This document shows, one piece after another, positions 7,470 to 16,827 of a stretch of 64,000 nucleotides of DNA. Made by a program: the position numbers and the translations under genes. The DNA is from JACVRM01 sp963809765 (GTDB taxonomy: Bacteria > Actinomycetota > Thermoleophilia > Gaiellales > Gaiellaceae), in the NCBI GenBank assembly GCA_963809765.1, contig CAWEKT010000001.1:1-64000 (forward strand). Direction: 5' to 3'. The notes below the pieces were generated by a model that saw only the letters and a program-made list of their open reading frames with translations, searched no databases and had not been told where the DNA came from. Position 1 is the stretch's first letter. Each line of letters begins with the position of its first letter.

Positions 7470-8915
7470 ATGATCGGTTCAGCTCGACGCAAATGGTGGG
7501 CCCTGGCGCTCATCCTGCTCGTGCAGTTCATGGTCGTGCTCGACATCGCGATCGTGAACGTCGCACTGCCCTCGATCCAGACGGACCTCGGCTTCTCGCA
7601 GGAGAACCTGCAATGGGTCGTCAGCGCTTATGCCCTCATGTTCGGCGGCTTCCTGCTGCTCGGCGGTCGCGTCGCCGACATCGTCGGCCGCAGGCGCGTC
7701 TTCATCGCCGGCCTCATCGTCTTCACGGCGGCATCGCTCCTCTCGGGGCTCGCCTGGAGCGAAGGCTCACTGATCGCCGCGCGGGCGGTGCAGGGGCTCG
7801 GTGCGGCGGCGATCACGCCTGCCGCGCTGTCCATCCTGAGCACCACGTTCGCCGAAGGCAAGGAGCGCAACGCCGCGCTTGGCGCCTGGGGTGCGGTCGG
7901 AGCGTTCGGTGCGGTCGCCGGGGTGCTGCTCGGCGGGATCCTCACCGACTGGCTCAGCTGGGAGTGGATCTTCTACGTGAACGTGCCGGTCGGTTTGGTC
8001 GGCCTTGCACTGGCGCCGGTGCTGCTCGCCGAGAGCCGTGACGCACGCGTGAAGAGCTTCGACGTCCCCGGCGCGACCCTCGTCACCGCCGGCCTCGTCG
8101 CGCTCGTCTACGGGATCACGCAGGCCAACGACTACGGCTGGGCCTCGTTCGAGACCGTCGCGGTCTTCACGCTCGCGGCGGCGCTCCTGGGGGCCTTCGT
8201 CGGCTGGGAGCTCCGGGTGCAGGAACCGCTGATGCGCTTCGGCATCTTCCGGCTGAGGACGCTCAGCGGCGCCAACGCGGCCGGCCTGATCATGGGCACC
8301 GCGATGTTCTCGATGTTCCTGATGCTGACCCTCTACATGCAGCAGGTGCTCGGCTACTCGGCGATGAAGACCGGCGTGGCCTACCTCGCCGTCGCGGGTA
8401 CCGCGATCCTCTGGTCGGCGGTCGCCGCCCAGCTGGTCACCCGTGTCGGCGTCAAGCCGGTACTCGTGGCGGGCATGGCTTTCCTCACCGCCGGGCTCCT
8501 CTACTTCACGCAGGTGTCGGTCGACGGCTCCTACCTCGACGATCTCCTGCCCGGGCTCCTGCTCATCGCCGTCGGCATCGGCTTCTCGTTTGTGCCGATC
8601 TCGATCGCGGCGCTTGCGGGTGTGGAGCCGTCCGAGGCGGGGCTCGCCTCCGGCCTGATCAACACGTCGCAGCAGATCGGCGGGGCGCTCGGGATCGCCG
8701 CGCTCTCGGCGATCGCGACCTCGACCAGCGAGGACGCAGTGGCGACCGGCTCCGCGGTTCCGGCGGCACTCACGGATGGCTTCCAGGCGGCCTTCGCGGT
8801 CGCAGCCGTCATCGCGTTCGCCGGTGTGCTCGTCTCGCTCTTCCTCGTGCGACGCGGCGACCTCGAGGAGGCGGCACCCGTCTCCGTCGAGTCTCTCGCG
8901 CTCGCAAAGGCCTAG
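7470..8915 (+). CDS. MFS transporter, DHA2 (EmrB/QacA) family
   Basis: About 481 residues with 14 predicted membrane helices and the DHA2 signatures: helix 1 FMVVLDIAIVNVALPSIQ with the conserved Asp, motif A LGGRVADIVGRRR, and motif C GAFGAVAGVLLGGILTD. This family exports drugs and other lipophilic cations by proton antiport. The ATG at 7470 is chosen because GAAGGGA lies six bases upstream; the earlier ATG at 7455 lacks such a site. It is followed by a strong hairpin terminator. Divergent HxlR control suggests induction by a toxic compound. Confidence 0.93.
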   Translation: MIGSARRKWWALALILLVQFMVVLDIAIVNVALPSIQTDLGFSQENLQWVVSAYALMFGGFLLLGGRVADIVGRRRVFIAGLIVFTAASLLSGLAWSEGSLIAARAVQGLGAAAITPAALSILSTTFAEGKERNAALGAWGAVGAFGAVAGVLLGGILTDWLSWEWIFYVNVPVGLVGLALAPVLLAESRDARVKSFDVPGATLVTAGLVALVYGITQANDYGWASFETVAVFTLAAALLGAFVGWELRVQEPLMRFGIFRLRTLSGANAAGLIMGTAMFSMFLMLTLYMQQVLGYSAMKTGVAYLAVAGTAILWSAVAAQLVTRVGVKPVLVAGMAFLTAGLLYFTQVSVDGSYLDDLLPGLLLIAVGIGFSFVPISIAALAGVEPSEAGLASGLINTSQQIGGALGIAALSAIATSTSEDAVATGSAVPAALTDGFQAAFAVAAVIAFAGVLVSLFLVRRGDLEEAAPVSVESLALAKA

Positions 8916-8925
8916 GCGTGACTGG

Positions 8926-8955
8926 ACCAGGCCCGGGAACTCTCCCGGGCCTGGT
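8926..8955. terminator. Hairpin terminator after the MFS gene
   Basis: A perfect 13-base-pair inverted repeat, ACCAGGCCCGGGA, loop ACTC, TCCCGGGCCTGGT, lies ten bases after the MFS stop codon. There is no T-tract, which is common for GC-rich actinobacterial terminators. Confidence 0.7.
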
Positions 8956-9035
8956 TCCGCCCGCGCGCGAGCTGCCCCGCCTCCCCCGATCGGGGGATCT
9001 CACACGGGTGCCCGTTGCACGACCTAATAGGAGAG

Positions 9036-9495
9036 ATGAGCGAGACCGAGCGCACCGCCCACACCATCCTCGTGGTCGACGACGACCGCTGGTTCCGCGA
9101 GATGCTCGCGGCGCGCCTCGCCCAGGAAGGCTGGCAGGTCGTCGAGGCGGCCACCGTCGCCGAGCTCTTCCCGCTGCTGGAGGAAACGCCCCCTGACGTG
9201 CTCGTCCTCGACCACTCGATGCCGGGTATCACCGGCCTCGATGCCGCACGCGTGCTCGATTCGCAACGACTTCGAGCAGCCGATCGTGCTCTTCTCGGCC
9301 TACCTGACGCCGGAGCTCAAGGCGACCTGTCGCGAGCTCGGCATCCATCCGGTCGACAAGCTGAACGGCGAAGAGCTCGTGGTCACGTGCTGGGATTTGC
9401 TGGAGGAGAAGGCGCCGGTCGTTGCCGGCTCCCGTCCGGCGGGCGACTGGAGCTGGGCTCAGGTCGAGCACGGCCCCTTCCCGGCCGGCGCCTGA
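9036..9495 (+). CDS. Stand-alone receiver-domain (CheY-like) protein, frameshifted
   Basis: Starts at an ATG preceded by TAGGAGAG. The first part has receiver hallmarks: VVDDDRWFREML with the acidic pair, and VLVLDHSMPGITGLDAA with the phosphoacceptor Asp. After about codon 75 the frame breaks (near 9260). The neighbouring frame continues the domain with PIVLFSAYL (the Thr/Ser position) and VDKLNGEELV (the conserved Lys). The protein of about 150 residues has no output domain. Either a one-base sequencing indel or a recent mutation explains the break. No kinase partner is adjacent. Confidence 0.75.
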
Positions 9496-9558
9496 TCCTC
9501 ACCCGCCGCGCGGGCACCGCGACGCGCCTTGGGTGCGCGCTCGGAGTAACGTCCGCTC

Positions 9559-10677
9559 GTGCGCCGGCGCCCGCAGCGCCTCGAGCGGCTGCCAGACCAG
9601 TACTTCACCGCGCTGCTCGGCCGTGTCCAGGCAGCCGCCGCGCGCGACGGCGAGCCGCTCGTCGACCTCGGCCGTGGGAACCCCGAGGTCGGGCCGCCGC
9701 CACACGTCGTCGAGGCGCTGGCGGAGGCGGCACGCGGTGCGGGCGCCCATGGGTACGCCCCGTTCCGCGGCCTGCCCGAGCTCCGCGAGGCGATTGCCGC
9801 CCGCTACCGGGACGTGTACGGGGTCGAGGTCGACTCCGAGCGCGAGGTCGCCGTCGTGCCGGGCACGAAGACCGCGCTCGTCGAGCTGCCGCTCGTGCTC
9901 GCCGAGCGGGGCTCGACCATCCTGCTGCCGGACCCGGGGTACCCCGACTACCCGTCGGGCGTCGCTCTCGCCGGTGCACGCCTGGTGCCGTTGCCGCTCG
10001 ACGAGGCGGCGGGCTGGGCGCCGGACTTCGCTTCGACGCCGCCGGCCGAGGTCGTCTTCCTCAACTACCCCTCGAATCCGTGCGCTGCCGCAGTGCCTGA
10101 CGGCGCCTTCGCGGCGGCGGTCGACTACGCCGCGCGAACCGGAGCCGCCGTCGTCCACGACTTCGCGTACGGCGACCTCGTGTTCGACGGTCGGCGGCCG
10201 GTCAGCTTCCTGGCCACTCCCGGCGCGCGCGAGCACGGCGTCGAGATGTTCTCGATGTCGAAGTCGTACGGGATGGCCGGCTGGCGACTCGGCTTCGTCG
10301 TCGGCAACGCCGAGATCGTCGAGCGCATCAACCTGCTCAACGACCACGCCCGCGCGGGTGTCTTCTCCGCGCAGCAACACGCCGCGGTGGCGGCGCTCAC
10401 GGGCCCGCAGGAGTCGGTCGAGGAGCGGCGGGCGGCCTACGAGCGCCGCCGCGACCGGGTGCTCGGGGCGCTCGGCGGCTTCTCGGAGGGCACCTTCTTC
10501 GTCTGGCTGCGACTCCCGGGCGACCTGACCGCCGACGAGCTCCTGACCGAGCACCGCGTTGCGGTAGCGCCCGGCGAGGGGTTCGGCGCCCGCGGCGCCG
10601 GCTGGGTGCGGATCTCGCTCGCGGTCACCGACGAGACCCTGGAGCTGGGCCTCGAGCGGCTTCGCGCCGCCCTTTAG
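9559..10677 (+). CDS. Class I/II PLP-dependent aminotransferase
   Basis: 372 residues with the fold-type I aminotransferase pattern: LGRGNPEVGPPPHVVEAL near the N-terminus, Y-rich cofactor segment YAPFRGLPELREAIA, FLNYPSNPCAA (Asn contacting PLP), HDFAYGDLVFDG (Asp for the pyridine nitrogen) and SMSKSYGMAGWRLGF, where the first Lys is the Schiff-base lysine. It resembles LL-diaminopimelate/N-succinyldiaminopimelate aminotransferases, but the substrate cannot be fixed from sequence. The start is GTG at 9559. It converges tail to tail with the next gene, with no gap. Confidence 0.88.
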   Translation: MRRRPQRLERLPDQYFTALLGRVQAAAARDGEPLVDLGRGNPEVGPPPHVVEALAEAARGAGAHGYAPFRGLPELREAIAARYRDVYGVEVDSEREVAVVPGTKTALVELPLVLAERGSTILLPDPGYPDYPSGVALAGARLVPLPLDEAAGWAPDFASTPPAEVVFLNYPSNPCAAAVPDGAFAAAVDYAARTGAAVVHDFAYGDLVFDGRRPVSFLATPGAREHGVEMFSMSKSYGMAGWRLGFVVGNAEIVERINLLNDHARAGVFSAQQHAAVAALTGPQESVEERRAAYERRRDRVLGALGGFSEGTFFVWLRLPGDLTADELLTEHRVAVAPGEGFGARGAGWVRISLAVTDETLELGLERLRAAL

Positions 10678-11664
10678 CTAGCTCTCCCGTCGGCGCGTGG
10701 CGAGCGCAGCGAGCTGCTCCGAGTCGGCGTGCTCGACGTCGAAGACGGCAACGCGCGCCGTCGTCAATGCGACGAGGGTGGCCGTGCGCACGCCGCCCTC
10801 GAACGCCGCCCGCTCGCCGACGATCGCCCCTGGGCCGAGCTCCGCGACCTGCTCACCGTCGATCTCGACGGAGAAGATGCCGTCGAGGATCAGGAAGACG
10901 TCGTGGCCCTCCTCGCCCTGGCGGACGAGCGTCTCGCCCTGCGAGAGGGACTGCCGCTTCGCCTTGCCGCTGGCTGCCATGAGGCCGGCTCCGATCTCGC
11001 GCTCCAGGTCCGACTCCACCTGCGTGACGAGCGCCGGCGAGTCCTCCTCGCCCCACGGCGTGTTGCCGCCGTGCGACTCGCGGTACCAGGTCTTGAAGTC
11101 GATGACGCCCGACTTCTCGACAAGCGCGCCGTCGGCGTCGTAGATCCAGTGGCGCGGAAACGGACTGGCCCCGACGAGCTCCCGCTCGGTCTGCCCGTCG
11201 GCATGGATCGTCAACGCGAGCGTCGTCCACGCGGACGACGACGTGATGCGGAAGAACGGCTTGCCGCGAACCAGCCGCGGGGCGGGCAGCCCCATGTGGC
11301 CGCCGGCGGTCTGCATGAAGCGCACCCAGCCGTCCCCCTGCTCCGGCTCGGGCCGCAGCACCGGGTACTGGACGGCCTTGAAGGGCACCTCGCGCCCGGC
11401 GAGCTTCAAGCGGGTGACCCCGATCAACCCGCGGCCGTCCTGGCCGAAGTCCGTGATGCGCCCGTCCTCGACCTCGACCCACGCGCGGAGCTCGTTCGCC
11501 TCGCGGAACGCGTCGCGGCCGTGCAGCTCGTCGAGGTCGACGAGCCGGTCCGGCGGCGGGTCGTCGTAGTGGGCGATCCCCGCCTCGAACGGCAGCTTCG
11601 GCATCCCGCTGATCGCCTCCGACGGAATCCAGGTGATGCTGGTGACGGCAGACTCGATACGCAT
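10678..11664 (-). CDS. Protein with C-terminal cyclic-nucleotide-binding domain
   Basis: 328 residues. The first 215 residues form an unrecognised domain, rich in aromatic and charged residues. Residues from about 220 form a cNMP-binding (CAP_ED) beta-roll: SLSQGETLVRQGEEGHDVFLIL, IDGEQVAELGPGAIVGERAAFEGGVRTATLVA. The phosphate-binding cassette normally reads GExxLxxxxxRxATV, and here GERAAFEGGVRTAT retains both the Glu and the Arg. cAMP or cGMP binding is therefore plausible, but the output is unknown. The next gene upstream encodes a second such domain. Confidence 0.8.
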   Translation of the reverse strand: MRIESAVTSITWIPSEAISGMPKLPFEAGIAHYDDPPPDRLVDLDELHGRDAFREANELRAWVEVEDGRITDFGQDGRGLIGVTRLKLAGREVPFKAVQYPVLRPEPEQGDGWVRFMQTAGGHMGLPAPRLVRGKPFFRITSSSAWTTLALTIHADGQTERELVGASPFPRHWIYDADGALVEKSGVIDFKTWYRESHGGNTPWGEEDSPALVTQVESDLEREIGAGLMAASGKAKRQSLSQGETLVRQGEEGHDVFLILDGIFSVEIDGEQVAELGPGAIVGERAAFEGGVRTATLVALTTARVAVFDVEHADSEQLAALATRRRES

Positions 11665-11793
11665 GGCAGCTCCTCCCGGTCGCTGAGCCGAGACGATACG
11701 CCGTCGCCGCAGGAGGGTGGGCTCTCGGCGGCCGCGAGTCCCGACATGTGCCGCGCGCCGGGGTGACCCTCGGCCGCACGGCTCGCGGTCACT

Positions 11794-12195
11794 TCACTTC
11801 GCGCGGGTCGGGAAGCGTTCCTTGACCGCCTCGCGCAGGCGCGCGGCGATCTCGGGGTACTGCTGCTCGACGGTGCGGAACTTCGAGTCGAAGATCGTCA
11901 CGAGCGTCATCGGCGACACCGACGTCACCGTGGCCGTCCGGCGCCCGGTGAGGAGGAGGCCGATCTCGCCGAAGAAGTCGCCGGGGCCGAGCGTACGGAC
12001 CGGCTCGCCCTCGACGGAGACTTCCGCCTGGCCGTGCTCGACGACGAAGAACTGGTACGCCTGCTCGCCCTCGGCGATCAGGGTCTCGCCGCCCGGCACG
12101 TCGACGGCGTCGACGAACTCGGAGATCTTGTCGCGGTCGGCCTCCGGCAGCTGGCTGAAGAGCGGGAGCGAGCGGAGCTTGTCGGTCTCGATCAC
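11794..12195 (-). CDS. Single-domain cyclic-nucleotide-binding protein
   Basis: 133 residues that are essentially one cNMP-binding domain: LPLFSQLPEADRDKISEFVD, GGETLIAEGEQAYQFFVVEHG, and the cassette FFGEIGLLLTGRRTATVTS with Glu and Arg in place. There is no DNA-binding helix-turn-helix, so it is not a complete CRP regulator. The GTG at 12195 is chosen because a promoter lies immediately upstream, making the message almost leaderless. The larger cNMP gene follows 130 bases downstream on the same strand. Confidence 0.85.
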   Translation of the reverse strand: MIETDKLRSLPLFSQLPEADRDKISEFVDAVDVPGGETLIAEGEQAYQFFVVEHGQAEVSVEGEPVRTLGPGDFFGEIGLLLTGRRTATVTSVSPMTLVTIFDSKFRTVEQQYPEIAARLREAVKERFPTRAK

Positions 12196-12203
12196 GGGAT
12201 CGG

Positions 12204-12232
12204 AGCCTACGGAGGGCCCTCGGCGATGGCAA
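12204..12232 (-). promoter_or_regulatory. Promoter of the small cNMP-binding gene
   Basis: On the minus strand: -35 TTGCCA, a 17-base spacer and -10 TAGGCT, followed after eight bases by the GTG start. The spacing implies a leaderless or nearly leaderless transcript, a mode common in actinobacteria. Confidence 0.55.
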
Positions 12233-12376
12233 GCGCGGTCACCGGACCGACACAATCTGGCAGCCTGCGCGACGGCGCGCCCCGATAACCGCCAGGCGCC
12301 AATGCCGAAGGGCAGCTTGCCTGCGCGGGAGGCACCCGCGGGACGCGCGTCAGATCAGACGATGTAACACCAGGGC

Positions 12377-12495
12377 GCAGCTTCCAGCTGCCGGCTCCTG
12401 AAACGCTGGTACCACGCCCCCGCCCGCAAGGAGGGGCCCACGGGGAGCCCCGGTGACCCCATCCCCATGGTTCCCCCGGAAAGCGAGCGAAGCGA
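12377..12495 (-). ncRNA. Possible structured RNA, weakly c-di-AMP-riboswitch-like
   Basis: Downstream of the NirK-like gene the minus strand reads GGGGGAACCA, then GGGGTCACC, a CGGGGCTCCCCG hairpin, a G/C-rich stem and finally GAGCCGGCAGCT closed by a GCAGCT/AGCTGC hairpin. The order GGGGGAACCA, GGGGTGA, CCGxCAGCT is that of ydaO/yuaA (c-di-AMP) riboswitches, but GGGGTGAA is altered and the terminal GUAGGCG part is not convincing. It could equally be the terminator region of the copper-protein gene. The rest of the gap from 12233 to 12500 shows nothing else. Confidence 0.22.
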
Positions 12496-12500
12496 AGCGG

Positions 12501-13379
12501 CTAGCCGTGGCCGCCGCCGGCCGGCGGGTTACCGACCTTGAGTAGCCCGACCTGGCCGAGGTCGACGTGCGCGAAGGCATGCGAGACGAATGGGTAGGTG
12601 CCCTCGTCGTCGATCTTGACGTCGAAGACGGCGCCGCCTCCCGCGGGGACGCCGACGGTCTGGACGTCGCGCTGGAACTGCGTCATGTCGCCGTTCACCC
12701 ATGCGCGGTCGAGGATCGTGCCGACGACGTGGAAGTTGGTGTCGAGCGTCGGCCCGGCGGCGACGACCCAGAAGCGCGTGGTCTCGCCCGGGTCGGCGGT
12801 CAGCGGGTGCGTGACGTACTGGTTTGCGTAGCCGTTGAACGTCGTCCAGTCCGGCCGCGTGCCACGAGCCTTGTCCATGTCGAGGCTGGCCGCTTCGTCG
12901 ATGCCGTCGCCGTTCAGGTACCACTCGCTCGCGACGAGCACGTATTCGTTGTCGGCCGGCGGCAGTGCCTTCCGCGGCTGGACGACGATCGCGCCGTACA
13001 TGCCGTTGGCGATGTGCGCCAGCACGGGCTTGGTGCCGCAGTGGTACATGTAGACACCCGGGTCGTTGGCCTGGAAGCGGAACGTGAACGATTCGCCCGG
13101 CGCCACGTCCCGGAAGGCGACGTTGGGTGCGATCCGGGCGGCGTGGAAGTCCATCGAGTGCGGGATGTCGCCGCCGTTCACCAGCGTGAACTCGACGGTC
13201 TGGCCCTCCCTGACGTGAACCACTGGTCCGGGGGCCGAGTACCTGCCGTCAAATGCCCAGACGTTGTACTTCACGCCCGGTGCGACCTCGACGACCTTGT
13301 GCTTCATCACCATGCGGACGCGCACGACGTTGCCGGCGGGAATCGGCGGCAGCGTCGCGTCGTACGCCTTGTGCGCCAT
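12501..13379 (-). CDS. NirK-like two-domain multicopper oxidase (copper nitrite reductase family)
   Basis: 292 residues with two cupredoxin domains. Visible copper ligands: HSMDFH (type 1 and type 2 His), YHCGTKPVLAHIANGM (type 2 His, type 1 Cys, type 1 His and Met) and SHAFAHVDLG in domain 2 (type 2 His of the trimer interface). This is the NirK/two-domain oxidase arrangement. The enzyme would reduce nitrite to NO or act as a multicopper oxidase outside the membrane. No signal peptide is seen: the ATG at 13379 follows an in-frame, coding-like stretch (DTPPASARERGERAM) that runs into the divergent ATPase start. The gene may therefore be 5'-truncated or have lost an N-terminal domain. Confidence 0.78.
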   Translation of the reverse strand: MAHKAYDATLPPIPAGNVVRVRMVMKHKVVEVAPGVKYNVWAFDGRYSAPGPVVHVREGQTVEFTLVNGGDIPHSMDFHAARIAPNVAFRDVAPGESFTFRFQANDPGVYMYHCGTKPVLAHIANGMYGAIVVQPRKALPPADNEYVLVASEWYLNGDGIDEAASLDMDKARGTRPDWTTFNGYANQYVTHPLTADPGETTRFWVVAAGPTLDTNFHVVGTILDRAWVNGDMTQFQRDVQTVGVPAGGGAVFDVKIDDEGTYPFVSHAFAHVDLGQVGLLKVGNPPAGGGHG

Positions 13380-13417
13380 CGCGCGCTCGCCGCGCTCTCG
13401 GGCAGACGCCGGCGGCG

Positions 13418-15789
13418 TGTCCGAGGGACTGTCCCAGCGCGAAGCGGAGCAGCGGCTCCGCGCCAGGGGGCCGCGCCTCCCGGTGGCGTCGAGCCGTTCC
13501 TACCGCAGCATCGTCCGCGCCAACGTGCTCACGGTCTTCAACCTCGTCCTGCTCGTCTTCGGGGTGATCACGCTTGCCTTCGGCGAGTGGCAGGACGCGA
13601 TCTTCCTGGTCATCCTCGTCGCCAACTCGGGCATCGGCATCGCCCAGGAGATCCGCGCGAAGAACGCGCTCGACCGGCTGGCCGCGCTCGTGGAGCCGAC
13701 CGCCCGGGTCGTCCGCGACGGCGAGGTCCGCTCGGTGGCCGTCGACGAGCTCGTCGTCGACGACGTGGTCCGCCTGGCCGCCAGGCGACCAGGTCGTGGC
13801 CGACGGGCGGCTCGTGTCGGCCGGGGGGCTGCGAGTCGACGAGTCGATCCTGACCGGGGAGGCAGAGCCCGTGCGCCGCGGAACCGGGGACGAGGTGCGG
13901 TCGGGCTCGTTCGCGACGGAAGGCGACGGCGCGTACGTCGTCACGGCGGTCGGGCCGGAGAGCTACGCGGAGCAAGTGGCCGGGGAGGCGCGTGAGTTCC
14001 GGCACCCGCGCTCGCCGCTCGAGCGCTCCCTCGACCGGCTGCTGTTCACGACCGTGGGCGTGCTCGTCCCGCTCGCGGTCATCCTCGGCTACGCGCTCTG
14101 GGAGCGCGACGAGCCGCTCGACGAGGCGGCGGCCACCGCGGTCGCGGCGGGCGTCACGCTCGTCCCCGAGGGGCTGATCCTGCTCACGAGCCTCACCTTC
14201 GCCGTCGCTGCGCTCGCGATGGCGCGCAAAGGGGCGCTCGCCCAGCAGCTGAACGCGATCGAGTCGCTTGCATCCGTCGATGTGCTCTGCCTCGACAAGA
14301 CCGGCACCCTCACGGAGCCGCGGCTTCGCGTCACCGACGTCGTGGCGGCACCCGGCGCGGATGACGCCGAGCTGACGAGCGCGCTCGCGCGCTTCGCAGC
14401 CTCGTTCCCCGCGTCGAACGTCGACGCTCGAGGCACTGGGCGAGAGCTTCGCGGCGCCGGCCGAGGAGCCCGAGGAGCGCGTGCCGTTCTCGTCGCGCTA
14501 CCGCTGGAGCGGCGCCCGCCTGGACGGGACGACCTACGTGCTCGCCGCCCCCGAGCGGCTACCGCTCGGCACGCTCGCAGGGCGCGTCGACGACGAGGCC
14601 GCTCGCGGCCGGCGCGTCGTCGGGCTGGCGACGACGGCCGCACCGCTCGACGGCGCCGACCCGGCCGACGGCCCGCCTCCGGGACTCCGCCTGCACGGGC
14701 TCGTCGTGCTCGCCGAGCGCCTGCGCGCCGACGCCGAGGACACGGTGCGCTTCTTCCTCGACCAGGGCGTCGAGCTCAAGGTGCTCTCCGGAGACCGGCC
14801 CGCGACGGTTGCCGCGATCGCAGCGGACGCCGGCGTCCCCATGACCGGGGAGCCACTCGAGGGCGACGCGCTGCCCACGAACCCCGTCGAGCTGCGGGAC
14901 GTCGCGCGTGGAGCCGCCGTCATCGGCCGCATCACGCCCGACGGCAAGCGGCGGGTCATCGAGGCCCTGCGCGACGGCGGCCACTACGTGGCCATGGTCG
15001 GCGACGGAGTCAACGACGTGCCGGCGCTGAAGGCGGCACGCCTCGCGATCGCTCAGGGAAGCGGAACCCAGATGGCGCGGAGCGTCGCCGACGTCGTGCT
15101 CGTGCGCAGCGAGTTCGCGGCGGTGCCGGCCATGGTCGAGCAGGGGCGACTGGTGTTCCGGAACCTGCAGCGGGTCGCGAAGCTCTTCGTGACCAAGTCG
15201 GTGTTCGCGGTCGTGCTCATCCTGTCCGTGGGCCTGACGCCGATCGCCTATCCGCTGCTGCCGCGCCACCTGACGCTCGCGGCCGGGATCACGATCGGGA
15301 TACCGGCGTTCTTCCTCGCGCTCGCCCCGAGCGGCGGCACGTTCCGCGTGGACGGCTTCCTCCGCGACGTCGCCCGCTTCGCCGTGCCCGCCGGGCGCGG
15401 CTGCCGGGCTCGGCGTCCTCGCCAGCTACCTGTTCGCCCTGAACGTGGTCAACCTCGACCTGGTCGAGTCGCGCACGGTCGCCACCACCGTGCTCGTCAT
15501 CGTGGGGCTCTACCTGATCCTGGCGCTGGAGGCGTCCGGGCTGCGCCGCGGGGCCGCGGTGTCCGTGATGTGCCTCGGCCTCGCCGTGCTCTACATCGTG
15601 GTGCTCACGTTTCCGACGACGCGCGACTTCTTCGAGCTCTCGCCGCCGACGTTCGCGGTGGTCACGATCGCGGTTGCCGGCGCGGCGCTCTCGATCGTGG
15701 GACTTGCGCTGACGGACGAGCGGTTCGTGCCGCCGCTCGCGCGCGAGGTGGGCGAGTCGCACCGGGCGCTAGACGACCCGAATCGGTAG
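13418..15789 (+). CDS. P-type cation-transporting ATPase, CtpE-like, frameshifted
   Basis: About 790 residues in three breaks. Seen in order: LSQREAEQRLRARGPRLP (N-terminus), helices VLTVFNLVLLVFGVITLAFG, LTGEAEPV (actuator), GVTLVPEGLILL (the PEGL membrane motif), DKTGTLTEP (phosphorylated Asp), LSGDRPATVAAIAADAGVP, and GDGVNDVPALKAA (hinge), followed by six C-terminal helices. The PEGL motif and short actuator fit CtpE, a Ca2+-type importer of actinobacteria. Frame changes near 13785, 14425 and 15405 leave every motif intact on both sides, so single-base errors are likelier than decay. The start is GTG at 13418, divergent from the copper protein. Confidence 0.85.
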
Positions 15790-15870
15790 CGCGCCGGCGC
15801 CGCAGGTCGTGCTCGTGGCAGTCGATCCTGGGCTTCGCCGCGCCCAGTGGCGACCGGCCTGAGGGAAGCC

Positions 15871-15900
15871 GCGGGGCCACGGGACTCCCCGTGGCCCCGC
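15871..15900. terminator. Hairpin terminator after the P-type ATPase
   Basis: A perfect inverted repeat: GCGGGGCCACGGG, loop ACTC, CCCGTGGCCCCGC (13 base pairs). Its loop and stem length match the hairpin at 8926-8955. It separates the ATPase from the mau-like operon. Confidence 0.7.
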
Positions 15901-15937
15901 GAAGGTCCGCCGGTGCCTTTGCGATGCTGGCGGCCCG

Positions 15938-16827
15938 GTGGGGACGATTCAGGTCGGACTGCAGCTGGTGTTGGGCGGCCTGCTCGTGGCGGCGGGAGCG
16001 GTCAAGCTCGCGCGCCTCGAGGAGTCGGTGTCGGCCCTGCCCGGGGTCATCGCCGCGCCCGTCCGGTTGCGGCTTCCGCTCATCCTTGCGGCTGCCGCCG
16101 TCGAGCTTCTGCTCGGGCTCGGCGTCATCGCCGGGTCGGCAACGGCGAGCCTCGCCGCGGCGGCGGTCCTTGCCGGCTTCGCGCTGCTCGTCGCCGCCGC
16201 CGTTCTGCGCGGCAACACCGGCGCGCCCTGCCCCTGCTTCGGCGGGCGCGGGCGGATCGGCTGGGGTCCGGTCGTGCGCAACTCCGCGCTGGCGGTGGCA
16301 CTCGCCGTCCTGCCGTTCGCCGCGGAGGTGTCGCTCTCGACGGACGCCTGGCTCGCGCTCGGGCTCGCTGTCGCGCTCGCCGGTCTCGCGGCGCTCACGC
16401 TGCTCGTGCTCGCGCTCGCGCGGGAGATCGGGGTGCTGCGGCTGCAGTTGCCGCCGCAGTCGGCGCTGGAGATCGCCTCCGAGGGGCCGCCGCTGGGCGA
16501 GCGTACGAGCGTGATCGACCGTTTCAGGCCGCTGCCGGCGCTCGCTTCGCCCTCGCGGTGTTCTCCTCGGAGGGTTGCCACCTCTGCCGCTCGCTCGCGC
16601 CCGCGGTGCGTGCCTTCGCCAGTGACCCGCTCGTTGCCGTCGAGGTCTTCGACGAGGCCCGCGACCGCGAGGTCTGGGACGCGCTCTCGGTACCCGGCAG
16701 CCCGTACGCCGTCGCGCTCGGCCTGGAGGGCACCGTTCGGGCAAAGGGCACGTTCAACAGCCTCGCCCAGCTCGAGAGCGTGGTCGCAGCCGCTGAGCGT
16801 CGGGAGGTCGCAATGGCCGGTGCCTGA
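15938..16827 (+). CDS. MauE/DoxX-like membrane domain fused to MauD-like thioredoxin domain, frameshifted
   Basis: The first part (about 190 residues) has five hydrophobic segments and the MauE/DoxX motif TGAPCPCFGGRGRIGW with the paired cysteines CPC, ending in a charged stalk. A frame change near 16543 joins it to a thioredoxin-fold segment, ALAVFSSEGCHLCRSLAPAV with a CxxC active site (CHLC) and VPGSPYAVAL with the cis-Pro position. MauE and MauD help make the disulfide-rich light chain of methylamine dehydrogenase; here they appear as one polypeptide. The start is GTG. The end overlaps the next start by 8 bases. Confidence 0.78.

Noticed and set aside
12501..13379. Evidence for denitrification
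   Set aside because: A single NirK-like gene without signal peptide or other denitrification genes does not show the pathway; many two-domain oxidases look alike.
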